Positions 31,407 to 40,518 of a stretch of DNA of 64,000 nt are shown here, piece by piece; position 1 is the first letter of the stretch, and each line of letters starts with the position of its first letter. The notes beneath the pieces were generated by a model. That model made no database searches. It worked only from the letters and a program-made list of their open reading frames with translations, and was not told the origin of the DNA. The DNA is from Terriglobia bacterium (GTDB lineage: Bacteria; Acidobacteriota; Terriglobia; UBA7540): assembly GCA_020072925.1 (NCBI GenBank), contig JAIQGA010000001.1, positions 42,127-106,126 of the forward strand, in the 5' to 3' direction. Position numbers and translations under genes: made by a program.

Positions 31407-33113
31407 CTACTCGATGCGGGTGGCTTCGGACTGGATTTCAGCAATAACTTCGTCGGCAAGGTTCCGGGCCACCTGTTCGATCATTTCGGCAGGGAATGCC
31501 GGCGGAGACATCCGTAGTACCACTTTGCGCACAATGGAATAGACCATCTCCATGCTCGGCGCCAGGGCCGGCGGGGGCGCCGCCGCGACCTCGGCGGGAG
31601 CCTCAGCCTCGACCGCGGCCTCGGGGGTGAAAGCAGGGAGAGGCGCAGCCTCAGGGGGAGCCTCGGCCGCGGGCATAGCCTCTGGCGGGGCGGGAGGAGC
31701 GGCCTCGGGTTCAACAGGAGCCTCAGCCTCGACTGCGGCCTCGGGGGTGAAAGCGGGGAGAGCCGCAACCTCGGCAGGTGCTTCGGCCATGGGCATAGCC
31801 TCTGGCGGGGCGGGAGGCACGGCTTCGGGTTCGACGGGAGCCTCAGCCTCGGGCGCCGTGAAGGGGGCGAATTCGGGTTCGGGCGCAGCGATGCGGACCT
31901 GTCCCGCGGCGGCCTCGCTCAGCGAGAAACTCTCCAGGCTCGAAGCCTCGACGGGCGCGAATTCCGGCTCGGCAGGGGGCGCGGCGACCTCCGGTTCCGC
32001 CGCCGGGGCCTCGGCCACGGGCTCCGGGGGCGGCGCCACGGCCGGTTCCGGCTCGGCCACGGCAGGCGTGAGTTCATCGCTCAGCACGGGCTCGGCAATC
32101 TGCGCGGGCGTATGGAAGAACAGCGTAGGCTCGGAGACTGGCTGGGTTGGAATCGCGACGGGCTCCTCTGCCACCAGGGGCTCCGCCATCAGCGTCGGAA
32201 GTGGTGGAACGGGCGCTTCGGGCTCGGGCGTGGGCGCGGCGGCAGCTTCCGTTTCCATCGGCATGACCGGTTCAGGCGCCACCGCGGCGACGGCCGCGGC
32301 TTCCATGGGCATCACCGGCTCAGACCCAACCGCGGCGGCAAACTCGGCTTCCATGGGGATGAAAGGCTCAGGGGCGGCAGCGCTTTCCATCGCGGGTCCC
32401 CACGGGGCGACGGGCGGTTCCGCAACCGGCTCGGGAGCTATGACGGAGACTTCCGGCATGGGCTCAGGCGCGGCAACTACTGCCGCCTCCATGACAGGCT
32501 CAGGCGGAGGAAACCCGGGTTCCGCTTGGACGGGCGGCGCGGGCTCGGCCAGAGCGGGCTCCGGCAGGATGATGGGGGGCTCTTCCGGAAACGGCTCCCC
32601 AAACGCGATCCCCTCGGCCATTGAAGGCAGCGGCGTAACGTGCCGGGTGGACACAGCCGGCTCTTCATCCATGGGCCGGACGACTGAAAACTCCGGGGGG
32701 GGCGGTGGGGGGGCCACGAACGGCGCGGGTTTGGCGGCGGCTTCCGCCACGGCCGCCAGACGCGTCACCCGGGAAATCAAATCGCCCGGCTCGAAAGGCT
32801 TCTTGACGATCCCGTCGGCGCCGACGCGCGCGCCACGTCCCTCGTCGTACGGTTCCATGTCGCTCGCCACCAGCAGTACAGGAACGTGTCGATGATCGGG
32901 AGAAGTCTTCACGTATTCGCAAACTTCGTAGCCATCCTTGCCGGGCATCGAAACGTCTGCGAGGACTACCAGGGGGTGGATTTTCGCGAGCTTCTTGATG
33001 GCCGCGACACCGTTGGAGACGGTCTCGACCTCAAAGCCCTCGCCTTTCAGGATGCCCTGGGCTTTCTTCTGAATGGTAGGGCTGTCGTCTGCGACGAGCA
33101 CGATCCGCGCCAC
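31407..33113 (-). CDS. Receiver protein with long Pro/Ala/Glu linker and C-terminal helices
   Basis: A 568-residue protein. Residues 1-120 are a complete receiver domain (acidic VADDS, Asp53 in VVLADVSMPGKDGYEV, Ser/Thr in LLVASD, Lys in IVKKPF). Residues about 130-515 are disordered and composed almost wholly of Pro, Ala, Glu and Val, with two near-copies of a unit of about 45 residues (starting AEAPVEPEA, 31.6-31.84 kb). The last 50 residues form amphipathic helices (MEMVYSIVRKVVLRMSPPAF, AEMIEQVARNLADEVIAEIQ). The layout recalls polar or motility organisers such as FrzS and PopZ; similarity is in layout only. ATG 33113. Confidence 0.82.
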   Translation of the reverse strand: MARIVLVADDSPTIQKKAQGILKGEGFEVETVSNGVAAIKKLAKIHPLVVLADVSMPGKDGYEVCEYVKTSPDHRHVPVLLVASDMEPYDEGRGARVGADGIVKKPFEPGDLISRVTRLAAVAEAAAKPAPFVAPPPPPPEFSVVRPMDEEPAVSTRHVTPLPSMAEGIAFGEPFPEEPPIILPEPALAEPAPPVQAEPGFPPPEPVMEAAVVAAPEPMPEVSVIAPEPVAEPPVAPWGPAMESAAAPEPFIPMEAEFAAAVGSEPVMPMEAAAVAAVAPEPVMPMETEAAAAPTPEPEAPVPPLPTLMAEPLVAEEPVAIPTQPVSEPTLFFHTPAQIAEPVLSDELTPAVAEPEPAVAPPPEPVAEAPAAEPEVAAPPAEPEFAPVEASSLESFSLSEAAAGQVRIAAPEPEFAPFTAPEAEAPVEPEAVPPAPPEAMPMAEAPAEVAALPAFTPEAAVEAEAPVEPEAAPPAPPEAMPAAEAPPEAAPLPAFTPEAAVEAEAPAEVAAAPPPALAPSMEMVYSIVRKVVLRMSPPAFPAEMIEQVARNLADEVIAEIQSEATRIE

Positions 33114-33271
33114 ATGTCCCCCTTGGCTTGCGGGATTAGAATTGGCTTAGGGAATACCACGTTGAGGGCGCGAAGTCAAGGCGCAGACGAGTGCGGTAGC
33201 CTGCCCTTGACCATCAGCATTCGATGATGGGTCGGCGGTTTGAAGTGCCTTAGCTTTTTTTCGGCAACCTG

Positions 33272-34459
33272 TCAGAAGGGTTTGATGAGCTTCTTGAGTT
33301 TGTGCAGCTTGCTCTTCTTTTTCGGTGGGGTGTCGTCGGCGGAGGGATTCTGGTCGTTGGTTTTCACGGTTTGCGTCGAGTCGGGGGCGGGTTTGTCGTT
33401 CGCGGTCTGTCCCGTTTTGGGATCGACCACCTTGCCCGAACTCAGGCTCCCAGCGCCAACGGGTTGGGCCACGATGGTGGCGTTGCCCGCGGGGGCTCCG
33501 CCCGGCCCGGTCTTGGCGACTTCAACTTCACCCGGCTGGGGGCCGCCGATCCGCACGGGGCCGTGCAGGGTTGCGCTGGTGTCCGGCGAGCCGGACATCA
33601 CACCTGTCATCTTGGAGAGCAAATCGCGCCGATGCTGGTGCAGAGCGTCGGCCTGGGCGCGCGCCAGAATCGCCTTGGTGGGCCGCGGGACTGCCTGGTG
33701 CATCGCCACCAACCGCTGCCGAGCCTCCTCGACATGCGGGCTGAGCGGAAAGTTTCTGAGAATCTGGCCGTAATAGGGAACGGCCATTTGCGGAGCCTTC
33801 AGCTTTTCGAGCGTCAGCCCCAGTTCCCACAGCGCCTCGTCCCCGCGGCTGAAGTTGGGGTATTTGTCGATGATTTCCTGGTATCGCGATTTGGCGGCAG
33901 GGTACGCGCCGCGCATCATATAAAAATTGGCGGTCAGGTAATCGCCCTGGGCCAGAACTTCCTGGACCTCCCGCAACCGCGCCTTGGCCTTGATCATCGT
34001 CGGGCTGTCCGGGTATTTGAGCAGGAACTCCTTGAGTTCGACCTCCGCCAGCCGCGCCTCCGTCTCGTCGCGGTCCGCCTTGGCCATCATGCGGTAGTGC
34101 GCCATGGCCACACGGTACTGGGCTTCTGGCGCCTCAGGAGCCGTGGGAAAGAAAGTAATGAAGTCCTTGTATTCCGCGTCGGCCTGGGTCAACCCCGAGA
34201 CGCCGCCTTCGTTATAGTAGGAATCCGCGATGGCCAGTTTCGCTTTGGCCAGGAATTCGCTGTCGGGATAGGTGTTGATGAGGGTTTGCAGGGTGAGCCG
34301 GCCGACGTCGTAACGCCCGTGGTCAATTTCGTGCGTGGCTTTCTCGTAAAGGATTTTGTCCGGTTGGTCCCCCGGAGTGACCTGTGTGGCGGCGTTTTGA
34401 ACCCGGTGCTTGTACAGGAACAGACACCCCGGCATCGTGAGCGCCCCCAGCAGGACCAC
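33272..34459 (-). CDS. bamD: BamD-like outer-membrane assembly lipoprotein
   Basis: A 395-residue lipoprotein. A lipobox (LTMPGC, Cys12) ends the signal. Then come five TPR-like units typical of BamD (YEKATHEIDHGRYDVGRLTL, AEYKDFITFFPTAPEAPEAQ, AKSRYQEIIDKYPNFSRGDE and so on). A 120-residue Lys/Pro/Thr-rich C-terminal extension (ending SKLHKLKKLIKPF) is not found in typical BamD. The GTG at 34459 gives a very short signal; a CTG at 34486, eight bases after GGGAG, would give LIRWFRTIVVVLLGAL and may be the real start. rpe lies 70 bases upstream. Confidence 0.8.
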   Translation of the reverse strand: MVLLGALTMPGCLFLYKHRVQNAATQVTPGDQPDKILYEKATHEIDHGRYDVGRLTLQTLINTYPDSEFLAKAKLAIADSYYNEGGVSGLTQADAEYKDFITFFPTAPEAPEAQYRVAMAHYRMMAKADRDETEARLAEVELKEFLLKYPDSPTMIKAKARLREVQEVLAQGDYLTANFYMMRGAYPAAKSRYQEIIDKYPNFSRGDEALWELGLTLEKLKAPQMAVPYYGQILRNFPLSPHVEEARQRLVAMHQAVPRPTKAILARAQADALHQHRRDLLSKMTGVMSGSPDTSATLHGPVRIGGPQPGEVEVAKTGPGGAPAGNATIVAQPVGAGSLSSGKVVDPKTGQTANDKPAPDSTQTVKTNDQNPSADDTPPKKKSKLHKLKKLIKPF

Positions 34460-34528
34460 AACAATCGTTCTAAACCAGCGTATCAGCGTCGCTTCTCCCT
34501 TCAGATTAGTGCTCTTGGGACAATCGGA

Positions 34529-35215
34529 CTAGGTCCTCAGAACTCGGGAGGTCCTCCGGAAAGAGGAAGCCTGCCTGACCATCTCCTGCAGCCGGGTCGT
34601 AGGGTCCTCGGTAGAAAAGATGGCAGAACCCGCCACGAGGATGTCTGCCCCCGCGACAATCAATTCTTCCACCTGCTGCGGCCCAATGCCACCTTCGACT
34701 TCAATGGCGAAATCCAGGCGCTGCTCGTGCCGCATCCTGTCCGCAGCTCGAATCTTAGAGACGGACCTCGGCAGGAAGGGGCCTTCGGGGATTGCCGGGT
34801 CGGCGCTCAGGATCGAGAGGAAATCGATCTCTTCCAGAACGTCCGCCAGCGTCTCGACGGGCGTGGCGGGATTCAGCGCCACGCCGGCCTTGGCCCCTCG
34901 GGCTCGAATGTTCTCCAGCACGCGGTGTAGGTTCGGCGTGGCCTCCGCATGCACCGCCAACTGGTCTGCTCCCGCGGCCACAAATTCTTCCGCGTACCGC
35001 TCCGGCCGCTCGACGAGCAGATGCACGTCGAGGAGCAATTCCGTGGCCTTCCGCAAACTCTGTATTACCGGCTGGCCCACCGTGAGGTCGGGAACAAAGT
35101 GGCCATCCATCACGTCTACATGCACCATCGCCGCGCCCGCCGCCTTGATGACCTCCAGGGCGGCGCCCAAGCGAGCAAAATCCGCCGCCAACAGTGAGGG
35201 CGCGATCAGGGCCAT
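34529..35215 (-). CDS. rpe: Ribulose-phosphate 3-epimerase
   Basis: A 228-residue TIM-barrel enzyme of the pentose phosphate pathway, interconverting ribulose-5-phosphate and xylulose-5-phosphate. Family motifs are IAPSLLAADFARLG, VHVDVMDGHFVPDLTVGQPV, DVHLLVERPERY, ALNPATPVETL and VEGGIGPQQVEELIVAGADI. Metal ligands His/Asp are present in HVDVMDGHF and LDFAIEVEGG. Where the family has VNPGFGGQ, this protein reads ILSADPAIPEGPFLPRS, an altered loop. ATG 35215. It is probably co-transcribed with bamD. Confidence 0.9.
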   Translation of the reverse strand: MALIAPSLLAADFARLGAALEVIKAAGAAMVHVDVMDGHFVPDLTVGQPVIQSLRKATELLLDVHLLVERPERYAEEFVAAGADQLAVHAEATPNLHRVLENIRARGAKAGVALNPATPVETLADVLEEIDFLSILSADPAIPEGPFLPRSVSKIRAADRMRHEQRLDFAIEVEGGIGPQQVEELIVAGADILVAGSAIFSTEDPTTRLQEMVRQASSFRRTSRVLRT

Positions 35216-35872
35216 ATTGCCGATCCCGCGGCGAGAACTGCCTCCGTGAGACGTGACAGTTAGACTACCATATCTGCACGCTTTGGGGTAGCGCGGGGAA
35301 CACCGGGGAACACTCGGTAGTGGGTCAATTTGAATTTCCGAAGTGGGTCAGTCTGGATGATTACCCGGGCGATCGGTAAACACGATGCATTGGGACGACC
35401 TATCCGCCGATTGCTTGTGGGAAGGGCCGTTTCTCGATAGCTATGGTCTTTTGGACTGGGCCATACCTTGGCGCTAACACTCTTGCGTGCAACTTCCAGG
35501 TTCCCCGTTACACAGGCTTGACCGTCAGAGATAACACCCACCCAGACCTGATCCCCGGTTTGCCGATTACAGTTCCAACCGACGGGCCGGTGGCTTCATT
35601 GGGGGTTTTCCCGTGCCGCGCATTCATGTGTTACTCAAGAACTTAGGTGCAATATTCGCCTTTTATTCGCTTGCATTATCGTGATACAATCTCGCTCACG
35701 CAGTGACGCACGTGCAAGGGTAATCTGCGGCTGCTGAGGCAGGATAAGCGGAACGGATTAGAAAGCATGCCGCGCAGCTATTCATAGGTAGCGCATTTTC
35801 ATGATTGAGCGAGCGCGGGTGAAGGCGCGGTTGTAATCCAAGGGAAAAAGATTGCGAGCCGATGGGACCAAC
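35216..35872. other. 657-base gap at the left edge of the accessory island
   Basis: Short frames have no recognisable product. The region has lower G+C than its flanks and includes an IS21-like end remnant at 35319-35365. A TACAAT box near 35685 could be a -10 of the methylase gene, but its -35 is poor. Confidence 0.4.
35319..35365. mobile_element. IS21-like terminal repeat remnant
   Basis: Two copies of GTGGGTCA[AG]T[TC]TG, at 35320 and 35344, are spaced 24 bases apart, joined by AATTTCCGAA. Paired GTGGGTCA motifs in this arrangement are seen at ends of some IS21-family elements. No istA or istB is left here. Confidence 0.4.
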
Positions 35873-38800
35873 ATGATTCTTGAGGACGTGCTGGTTGCCC
35901 TTCAATACACCGGCTCGCCGAACTATCTCTCCGGTAGCGCGCTACGACGTGATCCCACCTACGGCCACATTCTGCGCAAGGCAGAAGAGGCATGCGAGCT
36001 GAAGGGAGTTTACACGCTCCGCGCTAGCGCCTACGACCCACATCAATCCGACGTCCCTGTCGTTTACGTTTGTCACACTGATTCGGAACAGAAAGCGCGG
36101 GAAATCCACAAAAGGGTCTGGAACCAAAACGTCGTCCCGTTCCTTGTGGTGGTCAGCCCAGGATGGGTACGCCTCTACCCGGGATTCGGTTACAAGGGTC
36201 GCGCGGATGAGGACCCAAACGTCGGCGCAATTCGCACGATCAATGAATTCACCCGGGTTGCAGCCGAACTGGCCCCGCTTCGGGGAGATAGTATCGATTC
36301 AGGTGCCGTGTGGAGAGAATGGGGCCGATACGTGGTTCCGGAGTCGCGAGTTGATTGGCGGCTCCTTGATAACCTTCGCACCCTCGATGATTGGCTATTC
36401 GGGAATGGCGTCAGAGATCGCGGTCTTTCTCACGCCATGATTGGGAAATTCGTCTACCTTCGTTATCTGCGGCAAAGAAACATACTTTCCGACGCCAAGC
36501 TGAACGAGTGGAGGATTTCTTACGACGAGGCTCTCGGTCAAAACGCGCGGACTGCCTCGTTCTTGGAATTAGTGCAGCGGCTTGAAGAATGGCTGAATGG
36601 ATCGGTGTTCCCACTTTCACGGAGCAAGATTCAGGAGTTCGGGCAGGAGCGGCTGCGGCAAGTAGCCACGGTGTTCTCGGGGGGGAGCGCTGGTGGACAA
36701 CTCCCGCTGTTCGATAATTACGATTTTTCGCTGATTCCTATCGAAACTCTCTCGGTCATCTACGAGCAATTCCTTCACGCCACTCACCATCCTTCGGCAA
36801 GATCAGAAGGGGCCGCCCGAGGCGCTTATTATACTCCGGTGCCCGTCGTCAACTTCATCGTTGATCGCCTGGACTCCCACAAGCCGCTGAAGGCGGGAAT
36901 GAGAGTGCTGGATCCCGCGTGCGGCTCGGGGGCTTTTCTTGTGCAATGCTACCGCAAGCTGATCGAGCGTCGCTTCGCGACCTCCCGGAGGCGCCTTCGC
37001 CCGGCTGAATTGGGCCATCTTTTAACTCAACACATCTTTGGGATCGACATTGATGAAGACGCCTGCCAAATCGCGGAACTAAGCCTATCCCTAACACTGC
37101 TCGAATACGTTCACCCTCCCGATTTGACAACGACCAAATTCAAGCTTCCGCCCCTGAGAAACCGGAACATTTTCTGCGCTGATACGTTCGTAGAGAATGG
37201 CGGTTGGAAGGAATCGCTAGAGCGGACGCCGTTCGATTGGGTGATCGGTAATCCTCCCTGGAAGGAACTCAATCCTAAGCGTCTGGATGATGCGGATAGA
37301 CCTGCACTGGATTGGATGAAACGAAACCGAACCGACCGCCCGGTTGGCGGAAATCAAATGGCTGAGGCATTCGCGTGGCGGGCTGCTGATTTGGCTGCGC
37401 CAGAGGGCGTAATTGGCTTACTGGTGCCTGCCATGACGTTATTCAAGTACGAATCGAAGGCGTTTCGCCAGGCGTTCCTGAGGGAGAGCCGACTTTGGTT
37501 CGTCGCGAACTTTGCGAATCTCGCGGAGGTCTTGTTTGCGGGCCGCGCCAGACTTCCGGCGGCGGCGTTTTTCTATAGTCGAAAGCCGGAACAACTTGAC
37601 CTGCAAAGCGCCCAGGAGATGGTCGAGGTATATTCTCCCTTTCTTGCCACGCAACCAGTCGCCCAAGGAAGAAAGAACAGACGGGTTGCTATGTGGAGCC
37701 TGTTCGTCGACGCGTGCGACCTTCGCGAGTTGGCTTACCGCGACATCATCGATGGAAAGGCTCGGCCGTGGAAACTGGCTATGTGGGGATCGCCCCTTGA
37801 CGAAAGAGTGATTGGTGGCGCGGAACGTCGGTTTCCGACGTTCGGACAATTAGAGAAGGATGGGGTCCTCCTCGCCTCGCAGGGGCTTGAAACGAGAGAT
37901 AAGGATGAGGCCAGGAGAGAGGGCGCTGATTTCCACTCCGAACTTGTCGGAAAATATATCTTATCGGTAGAACCGCTCAAAAGGCGAAGGTACTTGTTCC
38001 GCTTCGCAAGTGAGTTGCTCCGTCCTCTACCGGCAAGCAAATCATTTGTAAGGCCCGGCAGATTTGACAGGCCCTATAGCGTCTCCCAGCCGCCTCACGT
38101 TTTAGTGGGAGAGTCAAGGAACTTCGCCGTATACACCGATGACGCAATTATCGTGCCTCCTGGGCAGGTCGGCATCATCGCCCCTCAAGGAAATAGGACT
38201 CTCTTGAAGGCTCTTGCGCTCTACCTCAACTCGGATTTTGTCATGTACCACCAGTTTCTTAACACAACCCAGGCCGGAATACAAAAAACAATCTTCTCGC
38301 TCAAGACACTGCGGTCCCTGCCTCTTCCATTTCCAGATCCGACTGCGCTGGGCGATTGGGAAACTCTTCATGGCGAGGTCGCGAAGGCTATAGGTGGGGA
38401 AGATCATTTCGAGCGCGCAGACCTTGTTAGGAAGTTGAACGATCTGACCTTCGAATCATTGCGCCTTGGCTCTCGTGCGAGGGCGGCAATCGATGACTTG
38501 CTTCACGTGCGGCTCGCTCTCAACCAGGGCAAAATCGGAAAGGACGCAATTCGGCCACCGAGGGCAGAAGAATTGAATTCATACGCTGGGGTACTTCGCA
38601 ACGAACTCGACGCCTTTGTGGGTGACAAAGCTGAGGTACGCCACCGTGTCGACATCGTTTCGAACGGCGGCTCGGGATTAACTATTATCGAGATTGTGGG
38701 CGGAGCCACAGGACGCTTGCCGGTGCGGGTTATGAGAGCGACCGACGAAGCTGCACGGGGCTTCGCGGAGGCCCGCGGCCGACTTATCGAGGAACATGCA

Positions 38801-38974
38801 CAATGGCTCTACTTTCGTCGCAATCTGAGGGTGTATGAACCCTTCAGGACGTACATCCTGAAACCGCTGCAGCGCCTGCAATGGACACAAACCCAAGCCA
38901 TTCAAGATGCCGGAGATGTCATCGCAGAATCCATTCAGCCGGACCCGATGGGGAGTGAAAGGGCTGGAGGCTGA
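35873..38974 (+). CDS. Class I N6-adenine DNA methyltransferase (type IIG-like)
   Basis: A 1,033-residue protein. Residues about 1-150 form an alpha/beta N-terminal region (VPVVYVCHTDSEQKAREIHK, VPFLVVVSPGWVRLYPGFGY). SAM motif I is VLDPACGSGAFLVQCYRKL (about 345) and catalytic motif IV is NPPW (about 459). A target-recognition-like region follows (about 650-850, with LNSDFVMYHQFLNTTQAGIQ and FSLKTLRSLPLPFPDP as in type I and IIG enzymes). ATG 35873 has GGGA 6 bases upstream. The stop overlaps the next gene's ATG (TGATG). It is visibly A/T-richer than the core genes, which suggests transfer. Confidence 0.88.
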   Translation: MILEDVLVALQYTGSPNYLSGSALRRDPTYGHILRKAEEACELKGVYTLRASAYDPHQSDVPVVYVCHTDSEQKAREIHKRVWNQNVVPFLVVVSPGWVRLYPGFGYKGRADEDPNVGAIRTINEFTRVAAELAPLRGDSIDSGAVWREWGRYVVPESRVDWRLLDNLRTLDDWLFGNGVRDRGLSHAMIGKFVYLRYLRQRNILSDAKLNEWRISYDEALGQNARTASFLELVQRLEEWLNGSVFPLSRSKIQEFGQERLRQVATVFSGGSAGGQLPLFDNYDFSLIPIETLSVIYEQFLHATHHPSARSEGAARGAYYTPVPVVNFIVDRLDSHKPLKAGMRVLDPACGSGAFLVQCYRKLIERRFATSRRRLRPAELGHLLTQHIFGIDIDEDACQIAELSLSLTLLEYVHPPDLTTTKFKLPPLRNRNIFCADTFVENGGWKESLERTPFDWVIGNPPWKELNPKRLDDADRPALDWMKRNRTDRPVGGNQMAEAFAWRAADLAAPEGVIGLLVPAMTLFKYESKAFRQAFLRESRLWFVANFANLAEVLFAGRARLPAAAFFYSRKPEQLDLQSAQEMVEVYSPFLATQPVAQGRKNRRVAMWSLFVDACDLRELAYRDIIDGKARPWKLAMWGSPLDERVIGGAERRFPTFGQLEKDGVLLASQGLETRDKDEARREGADFHSELVGKYILSVEPLKRRRYLFRFASELLRPLPASKSFVRPGRFDRPYSVSQPPHVLVGESRNFAVYTDDAIIVPPGQVGIIAPQGNRTLLKALALYLNSDFVMYHQFLNTTQAGIQKTIFSLKTLRSLPLPFPDPTALGDWETLHGEVAKAIGGEDHFERADLVRKLNDLTFESLRLGSRARAAIDDLLHVRLALNQGKIGKDAIRPPRAEELNSYAGVLRNELDAFVGDKAEVRHRVDIVSNGGSGLTIIEIVGGATGRLPVRVMRATDEAARGFAEARGRLIEEHAQWLYFRRNLRVYEPFRTYILKPLQRLQWTQTQAIQDAGDVIAESIQPDPMGSERAGG

Positions 38975-39645
38975 TGGCATCGGTTCCGCTCCCAGATCGC
39001 ACCATCTATCGCTTAGCGTTCATTCGCAATTGCCACATCTTGCTGCTGCGCGGGTACGCATTAATCCGAGATCAGGACCTCAACCAAGCAGAAGAGACCA
39101 GCATTACGGGTGAACTTGTTCGCGGTATCCAACTGGTTCTTGAGAGTGACGACGCCGAAGATTGGATGCAGCTAATCGATGTCCTTGATGACCCTCCGCA
39201 AAACGTACCTAGCAGGCTGGGCCGACGCCGGCCACGGGTGGATATTGAGTTTGTGCGCCTCTCTGGCCGTGGCAGGAGGCCCCGGTTTCACATCGAAGCC
39301 AAGCGCCTTCACCGGTCTGATTCCGTTAGGGAGTACTTCGGTAGCGACGGTTTGGGGTGTTTTATTGTCGGCCGATACGCCGCTCACGAAACTTCCGGCG
39401 GGATGCTAGGATATGTGCAAACGCTTACATCCGCGGAATGGTTACGCCGTTTGAGACAGGGGTTTGCGGACTGCGCACAAGAGTTGCGAGTTGTGCGAGG
39501 CACTACACTGTCCCGCGCGGACGATCTCCAGGACCTGGGACCCCTCCAAAGATCGTACCACGATCGCGAGCCTGCTGAGTTAGGTCAGATCGAGATATTC
39601 CATCTCCAGCTTAATTTCCTGCCCCCTGCCATTCCGACCACTTGA
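38974..39645 (+). CDS. PD-(D/E)xK-type nuclease-like partner of the methylase
   Basis: A 223-residue protein. A restriction-endonuclease-like core is visible: Asp90 in RPRVDIEFVRL, then Glu108-Ala-Lys110 in FHIEAKRLHR, about 18 residues apart, preceded by a helical region with Glu residues. This is the spacing of D-(E)xK active sites. The gene starts within the methylase stop codon (TGATG), so translation is coupled. No separate specificity gene is near. I infer a two-gene restriction-modification or related defence unit; no known system name is assigned. Confidence 0.75.
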   Translation: MASVPLPDRTIYRLAFIRNCHILLLRGYALIRDQDLNQAEETSITGELVRGIQLVLESDDAEDWMQLIDVLDDPPQNVPSRLGRRRPRVDIEFVRLSGRGRRPRFHIEAKRLHRSDSVREYFGSDGLGCFIVGRYAAHETSGGMLGYVQTLTSAEWLRRLRQGFADCAQELRVVRGTTLSRADDLQDLGPLQRSYHDREPAELGQIEIFHLQLNFLPPAIPTT

Positions 39646-39877
39646 GCAGGTAGCGCAGACTTTCGCACTTCAGACAGTCTGCGGCTTTTCCGGGGGATTC
39701 GCGCGTATCCCACTCTTAGTCACGTACCGCCCAACGTTCCATTATGAAATATTGAAATCCCCGAAGCCAAGAACCGCAGAGTTTCAAAAAACGAAACTCT
39801 GCGCTACCTTGCCACGGGACCCTCGAGAAACATGGCAGCCAAACAGAGCTTCAGTTTGAGCATCTAGGCCGTTGATT
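39646..39877. other. Gap after the restriction-like pair
   Basis: No gene is seen. Near 39760-39810 the sequence AACCGCAGAGTTTC ... GAAACTCTGCG forms an inverted repeat (GCAGAGTTTC / GAAACTCTGC), which may be a terminator-like hairpin without a T tract. Confidence 0.45.
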
Positions 39878-40276
39878 ATGACTGCAGATTCCGCGCGCGG
39901 AGCCCTGATCTTGATGTTGCTGGCGGTCGCCGCACCGGTGGCTGCACGCGGCCAGGACGCTCCGGTCCAGAACTTTCATATCGACATCGACCACCCTATC
40001 TACACGCACTTGCCTGTCTGGATCGTCGCCGACCTGAGGTACCTGCTGGAAACGCATTACCCCGCCGCTTCGGATGACCCTGGGGACTCTGGTCCTAGCC
40101 GGCTTGAGGTAAGACGGGACGACTACGTTCTTTCACGATGTTCCGCCTTCTATGCTGGTTCAAACGCACCAAGGGGGGAGGGAAAAACTGTCAACTGTCG
40201 ACTGTTGACTGTCGACTGCTTTCAAGGGATCTCTTTTAAGGAACGAAGCCAAGAAGTTATTGAAAACAAACGATGA
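39878..40276 (+). pseudogene. Truncated exported-protein gene
   Basis: From ATG 39878 the frame gives a clear signal peptide (ARGALILMLLAVAAPVAARG) and about 70 residues of exported protein (DIDHPIYTHLPVWIVADLRY, LLETHYPAASDD). It then runs into a heptamer array at 40187-40222 (translated as TVNCRLLTVDC) and stops at 40274. No continuation of the protein is found downstream, so this is a 5' fragment whose 3' part has been lost. It borders the accessory island. Confidence 0.6.
40187..40222. repeat. Heptamer-period array in the truncated gene
   Basis: Units TCAACTG, TCGACTG, TTGACTG, TCGACTG: the same word as the right arm at 23289-23323, 17 kb away. No second arm is seen nearby. Confidence 0.8.
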
Positions 40277-40518
40277 CTCGAGGAACGAAGCCAAACGAAC
40301 CCAAGAAATACCCCGCCGAGTTGTCCTATGGTTAACAAAACAAAGCACATAAACGAACACAAAGCGAACCCAAGAACGCTCGCCTGATTTTGTAACTAAT
40401 TAAAAACGCAAGACTTATACATTCGGAGGGATGGTGTCGTAGGCCCTGACAAAACGCCGCGTCAAGAGCCACGTCTCACTGCTCGCGCGGACCTGCGCTA
40501 CGCGACCAGGAAGCTGGT
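40277..40518. other. A/T-rich gap with direct repeats
   Basis: AGGAACGAAGCCAA occurs at about 40238 and 40279, and GCGAACCCAAGAA/ACGAACCCAAGAA at about 40296 and 40366. No gene is recognised. The base composition is much lower in G+C than the flanking genes. Confidence 0.45.

Noticed and set aside
31552..32895. Long plus-strand open frame rich in Gly, Ser and Ala
   Set aside because: It is the antisense of the Pro/Ala/Glu-rich part of the receiver protein; composition follows from that strand.
33302..34930. Plus-strand frame of over 500 codons
   Set aside because: It lies opposite bamD and rpe, which have clear family motifs.
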